From Lentzea aerocolonigenes (GTDB lineage Bacteria > Actinomycetota > Actinomycetes > Mycobacteriales > Pseudonocardiaceae): 6,213 nt of DNA. The notes beneath the pieces are model-generated. The model ran no database searches. It had not been told where the DNA came from and saw nothing but the letters and a program-made list of their open reading frames with translations. This document shows positions 1 to 6,141 of the stretch, one piece after another. Location: assembly GCF_000955955.1 (NCBI RefSeq), contig NZ_JYJG01000073.1, forward strand, positions 1-6,213, written 5' to 3'. The translations under genes were made by a program, and so were the position numbers. Position 1 is the first letter of the stretch, and each line of letters starts with the position of its first letter.

Positions 1-42
1 CGCCGCCGCGACCACGAGCAAACAGATCAGCTTTCTTCGCAC
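1..42 (-). CDS. Start of a probable exported protein (partial, cut by left edge)
   Basis: Only 14 codons are visible, starting with GTG at 42-40 and reading MRRKLICLLVVAAA. Two arginines and a lysine followed by a hydrophobic, alanine-rich run is the n-region plus h-region of a Sec signal peptide; the cleavage site would lie outside the window, so soluble and lipoprotein forms cannot be told apart. The GTG lies 4 nt beyond the stop codon of the GntP-type symporter gene, so it is probably the fourth gene of the leftward operon and translationally coupled to it. A purine-rich AGCAGG sits almost against the GTG and is a poor ribosome binding site. The mature function cannot be read. By context it could be a secreted hydrolase or a binding protein for the same substrate. 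That a gene starts here is likely; its identity is unknown. Confidence 0.5.
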   Translation of the reverse strand, partial: MRRKLICLLVVAAA

Positions 43-68
43 CTGCTCAGACAACCAGACTGAGCAGG
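42..68 (-). promoter_or_regulatory. Inverted repeat (9-bp arms, 9-nt loop) at the gntP-type stop / next start junction
   Basis: CCTGCTCAG at 42-50 is the exact reverse complement of CTGAGCAGG at 60-68, with a 9-nt spacer. In leftward mRNA the stem covers the last codons and stop of the symporter gene, and its 3' arm contains the only purine-rich stretch before the next gene's GTG. There is no U-tract, so it is not a standard intrinsic terminator. It may hide the downstream ribosome binding site until a ribosome finishing the symporter opens it, or it may be an mRNA processing signal. The repeat is seen directly; the function is inferred. Confidence 0.45.
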
Positions 69-1444
69 CCCGCGACCACGAAACCGACTACCGAGAGGAT
101 GGTCTCCAGCACGGTCCACGACTGCAGCGTCTCCTTCACCGAGAGCCCGAAGTACCGCGACACGATCCAGAACCCGCCGTCGTTGACGTGCGAGGCGATG
201 ATCGAACCGGACGCGATGGCCATGACGACCAGCGCGAGCTGTGGCTGCGAGTAGTTCAGGTCCGCCAGCACCGGTGCCACGATGCCCGCGGTCGTCACGA
301 TCGCGACGGTCGCGGAACCCTGCGCGATCCGGATGACGCAGCTGATCACGTAGGACAACGCGATCACCGGCAGGCCGAGGTCCGAAAGTTCGCCCGCGAG
401 CGTCTTGCCGATGCCCGTCGCGGCGAGCACGGCGCCGAAGAAGCCACCGGCACCGACCACGAGCAGGATCATCGCGACCGGACGAAGCGAGGCGCCCGCC
501 ATCTCGGCGATCTTGTCCCGCGTCATGCCGCGCCGGAAGCCCAGCAGCCAGAACGCCAGCAGCACCGCGATCGTCAACGCCACGGCGGGCGTGCCGAAGA
601 ACGTCGCGATCGAGTACGGCCGCGATCCCTTCTGCAGCAGGATCGAGCCGAACGTGCCCGCGAGGATCAACACCAGCGGCAGGCCGATGATCGACAGCAC
701 CAGGCCGAGCGACGGTGCTTCTCGATCACCGTTCTCCGCACGCGCCTGCTCGGCCGCGACCAGCATCTCCTCCGGCACCGGCACGTTGATGCGCTTGCCG
801 ATCCAGTACGAGTACAGGATGCCGCCGACGAACCACGACGGGATCGCCACCGCGAGACCCATGATGATGATCCAGCCGAGCGACACCTTCAGCAGACCGG
901 CCGCCGCCACCGGTCCTGGGTGCGGCGGCATGAACGCGTGCATGACCGAAAGGCCTGCCAGCAAAGGCATGCTGAACAGCACGATCGACTTGCCCGACCG
1001 TTTCGCAGCCACGTAGACCAACGGCGCCAGCACGAAGATGCCGATGTCGAAGAAGACCGGCACACCGAAGATCAGGCCGGCGAGGCCGATCGCGACCGGC
1101 GCGCGCTTCTCGCCGAACGCGGTCATCAGCTTGTCCATCAGCACCTGCGCGCCACCGGACGCCTCGAGGATCGCGCCCAGCAACGTGCCGAGCCCGATGA
1201 TCGCGGTGATGTGGCCGAGGATGCCGCCGAAGCCCTTCTCCAGCAACGAGTCCGAGGCCTTCTGCGCCGACCCGACCAGCGTCTCCGTCGGCACGCCCGC
1301 GGCCAGTGCCACGCCCAGCGCCACGACGATCAACGCGATGAACGGCTCGACCTTGAACCTGATGATGAGCAGCAACAGCACCGCGATGCTGAGGACCGCG
1401 AGGGTCAGCAGACCCGGTGTCGAGTGTTGCAACCAGTTGATCAC
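47..1444 (-). CDS. GntP-family sugar-acid / D-amino-acid:H+ symporter
   Basis: This is a 465-residue integral membrane permease, close to the roughly 440-residue norm of the GntP family, whose members move gluconate, related sugar acids or (DsdX) D-serine with protons. About a dozen hydrophobic segments run the whole length, for example 11-29, 34-50, 117-145, 187-210, 246-270, 286-303, 322-342 and 446-465. Family-like motifs are GFGGILG (71-77), FFDIGIFVL (132-139), HAFMPPHPGP (169-178), RIAQGSATVA (372-381), SHVNDGGFW (418-426) and LQSWTVLETI (440-449). The reading frame extends upstream to 1690, but that part is arginine-rich and lies wholly inside the deacylase gene. I choose GTG at 1444-1442 because AGGAG lies 6 nt upstream and the GTG overlaps the deacylase stop as GTGA. 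The protein then begins MINWLQHSTPG. Given the deacylase, dehydratase and KDG-type kinase nearby, the cargo may be N-acetylglucosaminate or another N-acylated D-amino or sugar acid. Family is certain; cargo is inferred. Confidence 0.93.
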   Translation of the reverse strand: MINWLQHSTPGLLTLAVLSIAVLLLLIIRFKVEPFIALIVVALGVALAAGVPTETLVGSAQKASDSLLEKGFGGILGHITAIIGLGTLLGAILEASGGAQVLMDKLMTAFGEKRAPVAIGLAGLIFGVPVFFDIGIFVLAPLVYVAAKRSGKSIVLFSMPLLAGLSVMHAFMPPHPGPVAAAGLLKVSLGWIIIMGLAVAIPSWFVGGILYSYWIGKRINVPVPEEMLVAAEQARAENGDREAPSLGLVLSIIGLPLVLILAGTFGSILLQKGSRPYSIATFFGTPAVALTIAVLLAFWLLGFRRGMTRDKIAEMAGASLRPVAMILLVVGAGGFFGAVLAATGIGKTLAGELSDLGLPVIALSYVISCVIRIAQGSATVAIVTTAGIVAPVLADLNYSQPQLALVVMAIASGSIIASHVNDGGFWIVSRYFGLSVKETLQSWTVLETILSVVGFVVAGLLSLVV

Positions 1445-3024
1445 GGGCGGCTCCTGAGTGAATGGCCTGGCAATGCGCCGGTGGCGGTTCCGTCGTCGAT
1501 CACCGTCACCCCGTTGCAGAACACGTACGGGATGCCGGCGGCCTGCTGCCGAGGCCGGTCGAAGGTCGCCGTGTCGGCGATCGTCGAGGCGTCGAACAGC
1601 ACCAGGTCGGCCGCGTAGCCCTCGCGGACCAGACCTCGGTCGGTGAGCCGCAAACGCTTGGCGGCCCGGCCGGTGAGGTGCTCGACGCACTCCTCCAGGC
1701 TCAGCACGCCCAGTTCACGGACATAGCGCGCGAAGTAGCGGGGGAACGTGCCCCACGCGCGCGGGTGCGGCCGGTCGCCCACGAGCAGGCCGTCGCTGCC
1801 GCCCGTGTGCGCCGGATGCTTCATGATCGCCTGCACGTTCTCCTCGTGGCCCACGTGCATGAGGCAGGAGGTACCCAGGCGTTCGTCCACCAACACGTCG
1901 AAGTACAGGTCGGCCGGGTTGCGCCCCAGCCGCGCCGCCGACTGCAGCACGCTGGCCCCGACGAGGTGGGCGTTGCGGTCGTTGCGGACGCCGTTGATCT
2001 CGATGGAGTCCCAGTCGACCGGCACGCCGTGGCAGCCGTCCGAGCCGATCTCCTCGATCTCCTCCCGGATGCGCTCGCGGGTGTCCACATCGGACAACCT
2101 TGCCAGCGCGCGTTCCGGCCCGCCTTCCGTGGCCCACGACGGCAGGAGCGCGGAAAGATAGGTCGCACCGGGCAGGTACGGGTAGGTGTCGAGGCTGATG
2201 TCCGCACCGGAGGCGATCGCGTCGTCCAGCAACGCCAGCAGTTCGGGCGCGCGGCCCTTGTTCACCGGGAAGTTCATCGTGGCGTGCGCGAGGTGCAGCG
2301 GACAGCCCGAGCGCCTCGACACGTCCACCATCTCGGCGTACGCCTCCAGCGCGCCCGCGCCGTAGCTGCGGTGGTGCGGGCTGTAGAAGCCGCCGTAGTT
2401 GCCGACGACCTCGCAGAGCTGCACGAGTTCGGACGTCTCCGCGTACATGCCGGGCGTGTAGGTGAGCCCGGAGGACATGCCGAAAGCGCCCTCCACCAAC
2501 GACTTCGCCAGCTTGTTCTTCATGACGAGCATCTCGGCGTCGGTTGCCGGCCGGTCTTCCCAGCCCACGGCCAGCATCCGCAACGTTCCTTGCGGGACGA
2601 GATACGCCGCGTTCACCGCGATGCCCTGGTCGAGCCGGTCGAGGTACTGGCCGACCGAGCGCCAGTTCCAGTCGAAGCCCGGTGGGTCGTCGTTCCACCC
2701 GGCGAGCTGGCCGCGCAACGTCGCGAGCACCTCGTCGTTGACCGGCGCGTACGACAGTCCGTCCTGGCCGAGCACCTCGGTCGTGACGCCCTGTGAGACC
2801 TTCGCCAGGTGGTCCGGTTCGGCCAGGATCCGCAGGTCCGAGTGCGAGTGCATGTCGATGAACCCTGGCGCGAGCACCAGCCCGTCCGCGTCGATCGACC
2901 GGGTCCCGCTCAACCCGTGGCCGATCGACGCGATCACACCGTCCTTGATGGACACGTCCGCGCGGTAGGCGGGCGTGCCGGTGCCGTCGGCGATCAGTGG
3001 TCCGCGCAGGACGACGTCGTCCAT
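1441..3024 (-). CDS. N-acyl-D-amino-acid deacylase family amidohydrolase (possible N-acetylglucosaminate deacetylase)
   Basis: This 527-residue cytoplasmic protein (no signal peptide) belongs to the metal-dependent amidohydrolase superfamily, D-aminoacylase type, which hydrolyses N-acyl groups from D-configured amino acids. A small beta-rich N-terminal part (about 1-50) leads into the TIM barrel at GFIDMHSHSD (54-63), where H59 and H61 form the HxH metal motif. Other expected ligands are H217 in YSPHHR (214-219), H247 in HLAHATM (244-250), and the catalytic Asp as D411 in GGSDG (408-412), followed by HPRAWGTFPRY (420-430). The beta-sandwich closes with AADLVLFD (471-478). The metal-bridging Cys of the classical enzymes (VGNCG) is replaced by Asp88 in LGQDG (85-89), so this is a distinct subgroup. 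It sits 13 nt after the dehydratase gene and overlaps the symporter gene by 4 nt. In this setting it may deacetylate N-acetyl-D-glucosaminate, or it may simply supply free D-amino acids to the dehydratase. Family is secure; substrate is inferred. Confidence 0.92.
   Translation of the reverse strand: MDDVVLRGPLIADGTGTPAYRADVSIKDGVIASIGHGLSGTRSIDADGLVLAPGFIDMHSHSDLRILAEPDHLAKVSQGVTTEVLGQDGLSYAPVNDEVLATLRGQLAGWNDDPPGFDWNWRSVGQYLDRLDQGIAVNAAYLVPQGTLRMLAVGWEDRPATDAEMLVMKNKLAKSLVEGAFGMSSGLTYTPGMYAETSELVQLCEVVGNYGGFYSPHHRSYGAGALEAYAEMVDVSRRSGCPLHLAHATMNFPVNKGRAPELLALLDDAIASGADISLDTYPYLPGATYLSALLPSWATEGGPERALARLSDVDTRERIREEIEEIGSDGCHGVPVDWDSIEINGVRNDRNAHLVGASVLQSAARLGRNPADLYFDVLVDERLGTSCLMHVGHEENVQAIMKHPAHTGGSDGLLVGDRPHPRAWGTFPRYFARYVRELGVLSLEECVEHLTGRAAKRLRLTDRGLVREGYAADLVLFDASTIADTATFDRPRQQAAGIPYVFCNGVTVIDDGTATGALPGHSLRSRP
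1451..1455 (-). promoter_or_regulatory. Ribosome binding site fixing the GTG start of the GntP-type gene
   Basis: On the minus strand AGGAG precedes the GTG at 1444-1442 by 6 nt. It lies inside the final codons of the deacylase gene, whose TGA stop (1443-1441) shares bases with this GTG. The site rules out the longer upstream reading and points to stop-start coupling. Confidence 0.8.
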
Positions 3025-3031
3025 CGGAGCA

Positions 3032-3039
3032 CTCCCCTT
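3032..3039 (-). promoter_or_regulatory. Strong ribosome binding site for the deacylase gene
   Basis: AAGGGGAG on the minus strand lies 7 nt upstream of the ATG at 3024-3022. Its first bases are the TAA stop of the preceding dehydratase gene, so termination and re-initiation are spaced for coupling. Confidence 0.8.
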
Positions 3040-4330
3040 AGAAGTAGGTGCGAATCAGGTCGACCACGGTCGTGCCCTCGACGACCGGGATCAGCTGCCA
3101 CTTGTCGAACACCGTGCAGGGGTGGGAAAGCCCGAGCCCGACCCAGTCGCCGACCCGGACCGTGGCCTCGGCGCCGAGCTGGAGGAACGCGTGCTGGTCG
3201 TTCATCGCGGAGACCTGGGCCTGGGTCAGCGGCGCGACCGCGCCGTCACGGCGGCGCACCAGCTGCGGCTCCGGCAGACCCTCGTCGAACGACGCGTCGC
3301 GCTTGCCGATCGTCAGCAACGCCAGGTCGCGCTGCGGCCGTGACGTCACCTGCGCCCAAGCCCTGAGCGCCGAACGGAACGGCTCCACACCGTCGATCCG
3401 GGAGAACGGCGAGATCCCGCGGTAGAAGCCGTCGTCGTGCGTGATGTACGCACCACTGCGCAACACGGGGTTCACCGGAATCGGCCACGGCTGCGTCAAC
3501 GTCGCCGCCACCTGGTCGAAGTACGCGCTACCACCAGCGGTGACGATCACCGAGTCGAGCTCGTCGAGCATGCCCGCGTCGGCCATCCGCAGCACCAACG
3601 TCCGCAGGTCGGTCAAATATCGGTCCACAATGGACTGCGAAGACTCGGAGGCGTCATGCGCCAACGCACCTTCGTAGCCACTCGCGCCCGCCAGTCGCAG
3701 CACCGGGCTTTGATCCACGGCCCGCGCTACGGCCAAAGCCGTCTCCAGATCGCGCGCACCGGTTCGCCCGCCAGGAGCACCCAGCTCGACCAATACGTCG
3801 ACCGGCCGGGACGGCTGCAGCTCCTGCAACGTCTCGCTCATCAGCGCGACCCCGGCCTCGGAGTCGGCCCAGCAGCTGAACTCGAACCGCGGGTCGTGAT
3901 CCAGCTCGGCGACCAGCCAGCGCAGCGCCCCGGGATCCAGCAACTGGTTCGCCAGCAGGATGCGCGAGACCCCGAACGCCCGGTAGACGCGCAGCTGCGA
4001 CGCGTTGGCCGCGGTGATGCCCCAGACGCCGTGCTCGATCTGCCGCTGGAACAGCTGCGGCGCCATCGTCGTCTTGCCGTGCGGCGCGAGCTGCACGCCG
4101 TGGTTGGCACACCACTTGGCCATCGTCGTCAGGTTGTGCGTCAACGCGTCCGCGTCCAGCACGACGAGCGGCCCGACGAACTCGTCGGCGAAGAGGTCCA
4201 GTCGCTGGTCCGCGACCTCGCCGATGGTCGACCCGAACGTGCTCGACGGCAGGCCCTTGAACCGCCAGCCGATGCGTTCCGACCTGATGTCTGCGACGGC
4301 CGAGAGGTCCATCTCCATCAGATGTTGCAT
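3038..4330 (-). CDS. Fold-type III PLP D-amino acid dehydratase / deaminase (DSD1 / D-threonine aldolase-like; possible D-glucosaminate dehydratase)
   Basis: This 430-residue cytoplasmic enzyme is first in the leftward operon. An alanine-racemase-like TIM barrel carries the PLP Schiff-base lysine as K86 in the signature APHGKTTMAPQLFQRQ (82-97). Further barrel motifs are GYEG (218-221) and VTAGGSAYFD (263-272), which lies in the usual phosphate-binding region. The C-terminal beta domain holds RSGAYITHDDGFY (291-303) and GLSHPC (400-405), where H403 and C405 match the His/Cys metal pair of eukaryotic-type D-serine dehydratase. Known relatives are D-serine and D-threonine dehydratases, D-threonine aldolase and, as I recall, D-glucosaminate dehydratase, which makes KDG plus ammonia. 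The adjoining KDG-type kinase favours the last. At 430 residues it is longer than the roughly 380 of D-threonine aldolases. Start choice: ATG at 4330-4328 has GGGAG 9 nt upstream and suits the predicted transcript start. ATGs at 4318 and 4312 are alternatives, and the frame up to 4402 is rejected because it crosses the promoter. Confidence 0.9.
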   Translation of the reverse strand: MQHLMEMDLSAVADIRSERIGWRFKGLPSSTFGSTIGEVADQRLDLFADEFVGPLVVLDADALTHNLTTMAKWCANHGVQLAPHGKTTMAPQLFQRQIEHGVWGITAANASQLRVYRAFGVSRILLANQLLDPGALRWLVAELDHDPRFEFSCWADSEAGVALMSETLQELQPSRPVDVLVELGAPGGRTGARDLETALAVARAVDQSPVLRLAGASGYEGALAHDASESSQSIVDRYLTDLRTLVLRMADAGMLDELDSVIVTAGGSAYFDQVAATLTQPWPIPVNPVLRSGAYITHDDGFYRGISPFSRIDGVEPFRSALRAWAQVTSRPQRDLALLTIGKRDASFDEGLPEPQLVRRRDGAVAPLTQAQVSAMNDQHAFLQLGAEATVRVGDWVGLGLSHPCTVFDKWQLIPVVEGTTVVDLIRTYF

Positions 4331-4340
4331 ATTTTGCAAC
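4324..4340. promoter_or_regulatory. Perfect 17-bp palindrome, candidate operator
   Basis: GTTGCA (4324-4329) and TGCAAC (4335-4340) form exact inverted arms around the AT-rich spacer TATTT, in otherwise GC-rich DNA. It spans the leftward start codon (4330-4328) and touches its ribosome binding site. Relative to the predicted leftward transcript start it lies at about +21 to +37, where a bound repressor could block elongation. It is centred about 50 bp upstream of the weaker rightward transcript start. Short A/T-centred dyads of this size are typical of IclR-family sites, and an IclR gene lies in the divergent operon. The dyad is directly visible; its binding partner is inferred. Confidence 0.65.
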
Positions 4341-4344
4341 TCCC
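4340..4344 (-). promoter_or_regulatory. Ribosome binding site supporting the 4330 start of the dehydratase
   Basis: GGGAG on the minus strand lies 9 nt upstream of the ATG at 4330-4328. It is 21 nt from the next in-frame ATG at 4318, which is too far, so it favours the earlier start. It borders the palindrome, sharing one base with it. Confidence 0.55.
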
Positions 4345-4345
4345 A

Positions 4346-4376
4346 TTGCGCGATGTGATGCTGGAGTGTGTAGCAT
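4346..4376 (+). promoter_or_regulatory. Weak candidate rightward promoter for kinase-iclR-ridA operon
   Basis: TTGCGC (4346-4351) and TAGCAT (4371-4376) are separated by 19 nt, longer than ideal. The expected transcript start near 4383 gives a leader of about 33 nt. The -10 overlaps the leftward -10 by two bases, so simultaneous use of both promoters is unlikely. A rightward promoter is expected in this gap, but the exact boxes are uncertain. Confidence 0.3.
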
Positions 4377-4395
4377 TCGGTAGCGCCGCCGTCAA
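4367..4395 (-). promoter_or_regulatory. Leftward sigma-70-like promoter for dehydratase-deacylase-symporter operon
   Basis: On the minus strand TTGACG (4395-4390) and TACACA (4372-4367) are 17 nt apart, and TGC immediately precedes the -10 as an extended -10 element. The expected transcript start near 4360 gives a leader of about 30 nt to the ATG at 4330. This is the best promoter match seen in the window. Match and spacing are seen; activity is inferred. Confidence 0.65.
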
Positions 4396-4406
4396 CGAAC
4401 ACCTAT

Positions 4407-4410
4407 GGAG
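4407..4410 (+). promoter_or_regulatory. Ribosome binding site for the kinase gene
   Basis: GGAG lies 5 nt before the ATG at 4416. An ATG at 4405 is in another frame and overlaps this site, so it is not the start. Confidence 0.6.
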
Positions 4411-4415
4411 CACGC

Positions 4416-5381
4416 ATGCGGTTCGAACACGTCGGCGGTGTCGTGTGTCTCGGCGAGACCATGGTGATGATGGTTCCGGCTGAACCCGGTCCTGTGCACC
4501 TGGTGCGCACCTGGCACCGGGCCGTCGGGGGCGCCGAGTCCAACGTCGCCGTCCACCTCACGCGCCTCGGCATCCGGTCGTCGTGGGTCAGCGCGGTCGG
4601 CGACGACTCGTTCGGGCTCGCGGTGCTCGACGCGGTCGGCGGCCACGGCGTGGACGTGTCGAAGGTGCGGATCGACCCGACCCGCCCGACCGGCCTCTAC
4701 GTCAAGGAGGCCTCACCGAACGGCAGCCCGGTGCGCTACTACCGGCGCGGCTCGGCGGCGTCGGGCATGGGGCTGGAGATGATCGACCGGCTGGGCCTGG
4801 GCGAGGTGAAGCTGGTGCACCTCAGCGGAATCACGCCCGCTCTGTCCGATTCGTGCCTCGCGATGATGCGTGAACTGCTCAGGCGCCCCAGGCACGGGTT
4901 CAAGATCTCGTTCGACCTGAACTGGCGGCCCGCGCTGTGGGCGGACCGCGACCCGCGCGTGCTGCGGGAGCTCGCGGACATGGCCGACGTGGTTCTGGCG
5001 GGCTCCGACGAGGCCGAGCTGGTGTGGGGGACGGGCGACGCGGCCAGACTGCGCAAGCTGCTGCCGGGCCCGTCCGCGCTGGTCGTGAAGCAGGGTGCGG
5101 AGGGCGCGACGCTGCTCGAGAGCGGTTCGTCGCACTTCGAACCGGCGCTGAAAGTCGAGGTCGTGGAACCGGTCGGCGCCGGTGACGCGTTCGCCGCGGG
5201 GTTCCTGGCGGCTACCTTGGCGGGAGAGGCGCCGTCGGTCCGGTTGCGCGCGGGCCACCTGCAGGCGGCTGCCGCTTTGCTCACCGCCGAGGACGTCGGA
5301 GATCCTTTGCCGGACGACGTGACAGATCCGCTGCTGCACGCCGACCCGCAGACCTGGGCGTCCGCCCGCCTGGAGGTGTAA
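4416..5381 (+). CDS. kdgK: PfkB-family sugar kinase, 2-keto-3-deoxygluconate kinase-like
   Basis: This 321-residue cytoplasmic kinase is of normal length for the ribokinase/PfkB family. It probably uses ATP to turn 2-keto-3-deoxygluconate (KDG) into KDPG. Motifs in order: GETM (13-16) at the first strand; the substrate-binding signature AVGGAESNVAVHLTRLG (36-52); VGDDSFG (61-67); YYRRGSAAS (108-116), the tyrosine/arginine and GSA pattern of KDG kinases; SFDLNWRPALW (165-175), also typical of KDG kinases; NSDE-like GSDEAE (196-201); KQGAEG (225-230); and the catalytic and anion-hole motif GAGDAFAAGF (254-263), with D257 as the base. It is first in the rightward operon and ends TAA one base into the iclR ATG. 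Pairing with a dehydratase that could make KDG supports the specificity. No KDPG aldolase gene is present in the window. Ribokinase- or fructokinase-type specificity cannot be excluded from sequence alone. Confidence 0.88.
   Translation: MRFEHVGGVVCLGETMVMMVPAEPGPVHLVRTWHRAVGGAESNVAVHLTRLGIRSSWVSAVGDDSFGLAVLDAVGGHGVDVSKVRIDPTRPTGLYVKEASPNGSPVRYYRRGSAASGMGLEMIDRLGLGEVKLVHLSGITPALSDSCLAMMRELLRRPRHGFKISFDLNWRPALWADRDPRVLRELADMADVVLAGSDEAELVWGTGDAARLRKLLPGPSALVVKQGAEGATLLESGSSHFEPALKVEVVEPVGAGDAFAAGFLAATLAGEAPSVRLRAGHLQAAAALLTAEDVGDPLPDDVTDPLLHADPQTWASARLEV
5372..5377 (+). promoter_or_regulatory. Ribosome binding site for iclR-type gene
   Basis: GGAGGT lies inside the last kinase codons, 3 nt before the ATG at 5381, which shares a base with the kinase TAA (TAATG). 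This indicates translational coupling of regulator and kinase. Confidence 0.7.
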
Positions 5382-6127
5382 TGAGCCAGAGTCTCGACAG
5401 AGCGCTCACACTGGTGAGCCAGCTCGCGACGGGACCGAAGACGCTGGACGAGCTGTCCGGCGTGATCGGCGTGCACAAGTCGACGACGCTCCGGTTGTTG
5501 CGCACCTTGGAGTCGCACCGGTTCGTGCAGCGCGACGGAGTGCACCACTACCGCCTCGGCACGGCGTTGTTCGACCTCGCCAACCTCGCCCTCGAGGAAC
5601 GCGACGTGCGCCGCGCCGCCGAGCCCGCGTTGCGCGACCTCAACGCCCGTCTGGGGCACACCGTCCACCTCGCGTCCTATGAGGACGGTGAGGTGATCTA
5701 CATCGACAAGTACGAGTCACGGCACCAGATGCGCATGTACTCGCGCATCGGCCGCCGCGCGCCGTTGCACTGCACGGCCGTGGCGAAGATCCTGCTGGCC
5801 GACCTGCCCGCTCCGGCGTTGCAGAAGATCATGGCGACGATGGAGTTCCCGCGGCTGACGGCGAACACCATCACCGGCCCGGCCGCGTACCTCGCGGAGC
5901 TGGATCGGGTGCGCACCAACGGGTACGCCGTCGACAACGCCGAACACGAGGACTTCATCCACTGCATCGGAGCCCCGATCAAGGGCTCACGGGGTGAGGT
6001 GCTCGCCGCCGTGTCGATGTCGGTGCCCAAGGTGCTGCTCGACTTCGACGGGCTCCTGTCCCATCTTCCGGACCTGCTCGCCACCGCAGAAGCCGCGTCA
6101 CTTGAATGCGGTTACGTACCAAGGTAA
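5381..6127 (+). CDS. IclR-family transcriptional regulator
   Basis: This 248-residue protein is of normal length for IclR regulators. The N-terminal winged helix-turn-helix spans about 5-60: TLDELSGVIGVHKSTTLRLLRTL (21-43) contains the two helices, and the wing ends at HHYRLG (55-60). A linker helix follows (about 62-92). The C-terminal effector domain shows VHLASYEDGEVIYIDK (95-110), GRRAPLHCTAVAKILLA (124-140) and the ligand-pocket region DNAEHEDFIHCIGAPI (185-200). These are classic IclR positions, including the conserved Cys195 and the PLHCTA loop. It overlaps the kinase gene by one base. It probably controls both operons from the divergent region, where the 17-bp palindrome is the obvious candidate site. 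The effector is likely the pathway substrate or an intermediate such as a sugar acid. Repressor versus activator role cannot be read from sequence. Confidence 0.94.
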   Translation: MSQSLDRALTLVSQLATGPKTLDELSGVIGVHKSTTLRLLRTLESHRFVQRDGVHHYRLGTALFDLANLALEERDVRRAAEPALRDLNARLGHTVHLASYEDGEVIYIDKYESRHQMRMYSRIGRRAPLHCTAVAKILLADLPAPALQKIMATMEFPRLTANTITGPAAYLAELDRVRTNGYAVDNAEHEDFIHCIGAPIKGSRGEVLAAVSMSVPKVLLDFDGLLSHLPDLLATAEAASLECGYVPR

Positions 6128-6134
6128 AAGGGGA
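6128..6134 (+). promoter_or_regulatory. Ribosome binding site supporting a TTG start
   Basis: AAGGGGA follows directly after the iclR TAA and lies 7 nt before the TTG at 6142. No ATG or GTG is placed as well, so it decides the start of the next gene. Confidence 0.7.
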
Positions 6135-6141
6135 AATTCCG

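Noticed and set aside
42..68. Intrinsic terminator ending the leftward operon
   Set aside because: The stem is followed by the next gene's start rather than a U-tract, so termination is not supported.
188..1618. Long plus-strand ORF opposite the symporter (476 residues)
   Set aside because: It is dominated by Arg, Asp, His and Gln with no recognisable motif; a GC-skewed codon shadow of the symporter and deacylase genes.
1445..1690. Upstream extension of the GntP-type reading frame (82 extra residues)
   Set aside because: It is arginine-rich, lies wholly inside the deacylase gene in another frame, and a good ribosome binding site with a stop-overlapping GTG exists at 1444.
1462..2796. Long plus-strand ORF opposite the deacylase (444 residues)
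   Set aside because: Arg/Val/His-rich composition without domain motifs, while the opposite strand has all deacylase catalytic motifs.
3038..4330. Alanine racemase identity for the PLP enzyme
   Set aside because: The barrel is shared, but the APHGKT lysine motif and the C-terminal SHPC metal pair are those of the D-serine dehydratase / D-threonine aldolase group.
4331..4402. Start of the dehydratase at 4402
   Set aside because: The extra 24 residues would run through the predicted leftward promoter and have no ribosome binding site; ATG at 4330 fits the GGGAG and transcript start.
4405..4407. ATG just upstream of the kinase start
   Set aside because: It is in a different frame from the kinase and overlaps the GGAG that serves the ATG at 4416.
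3437..4483. Plus-strand ORF opposite the dehydratase (348 residues)
   Set aside because: It is arginine- and glutamine-rich, crosses the divergent promoter region and overlaps the kinase start; a shadow.
4739..5668. Minus-strand ORF opposite kinase and regulator (309 residues)
   Set aside because: It spans two well-supported genes in antisense and shows low-complexity Ser/Arg/Ala composition.
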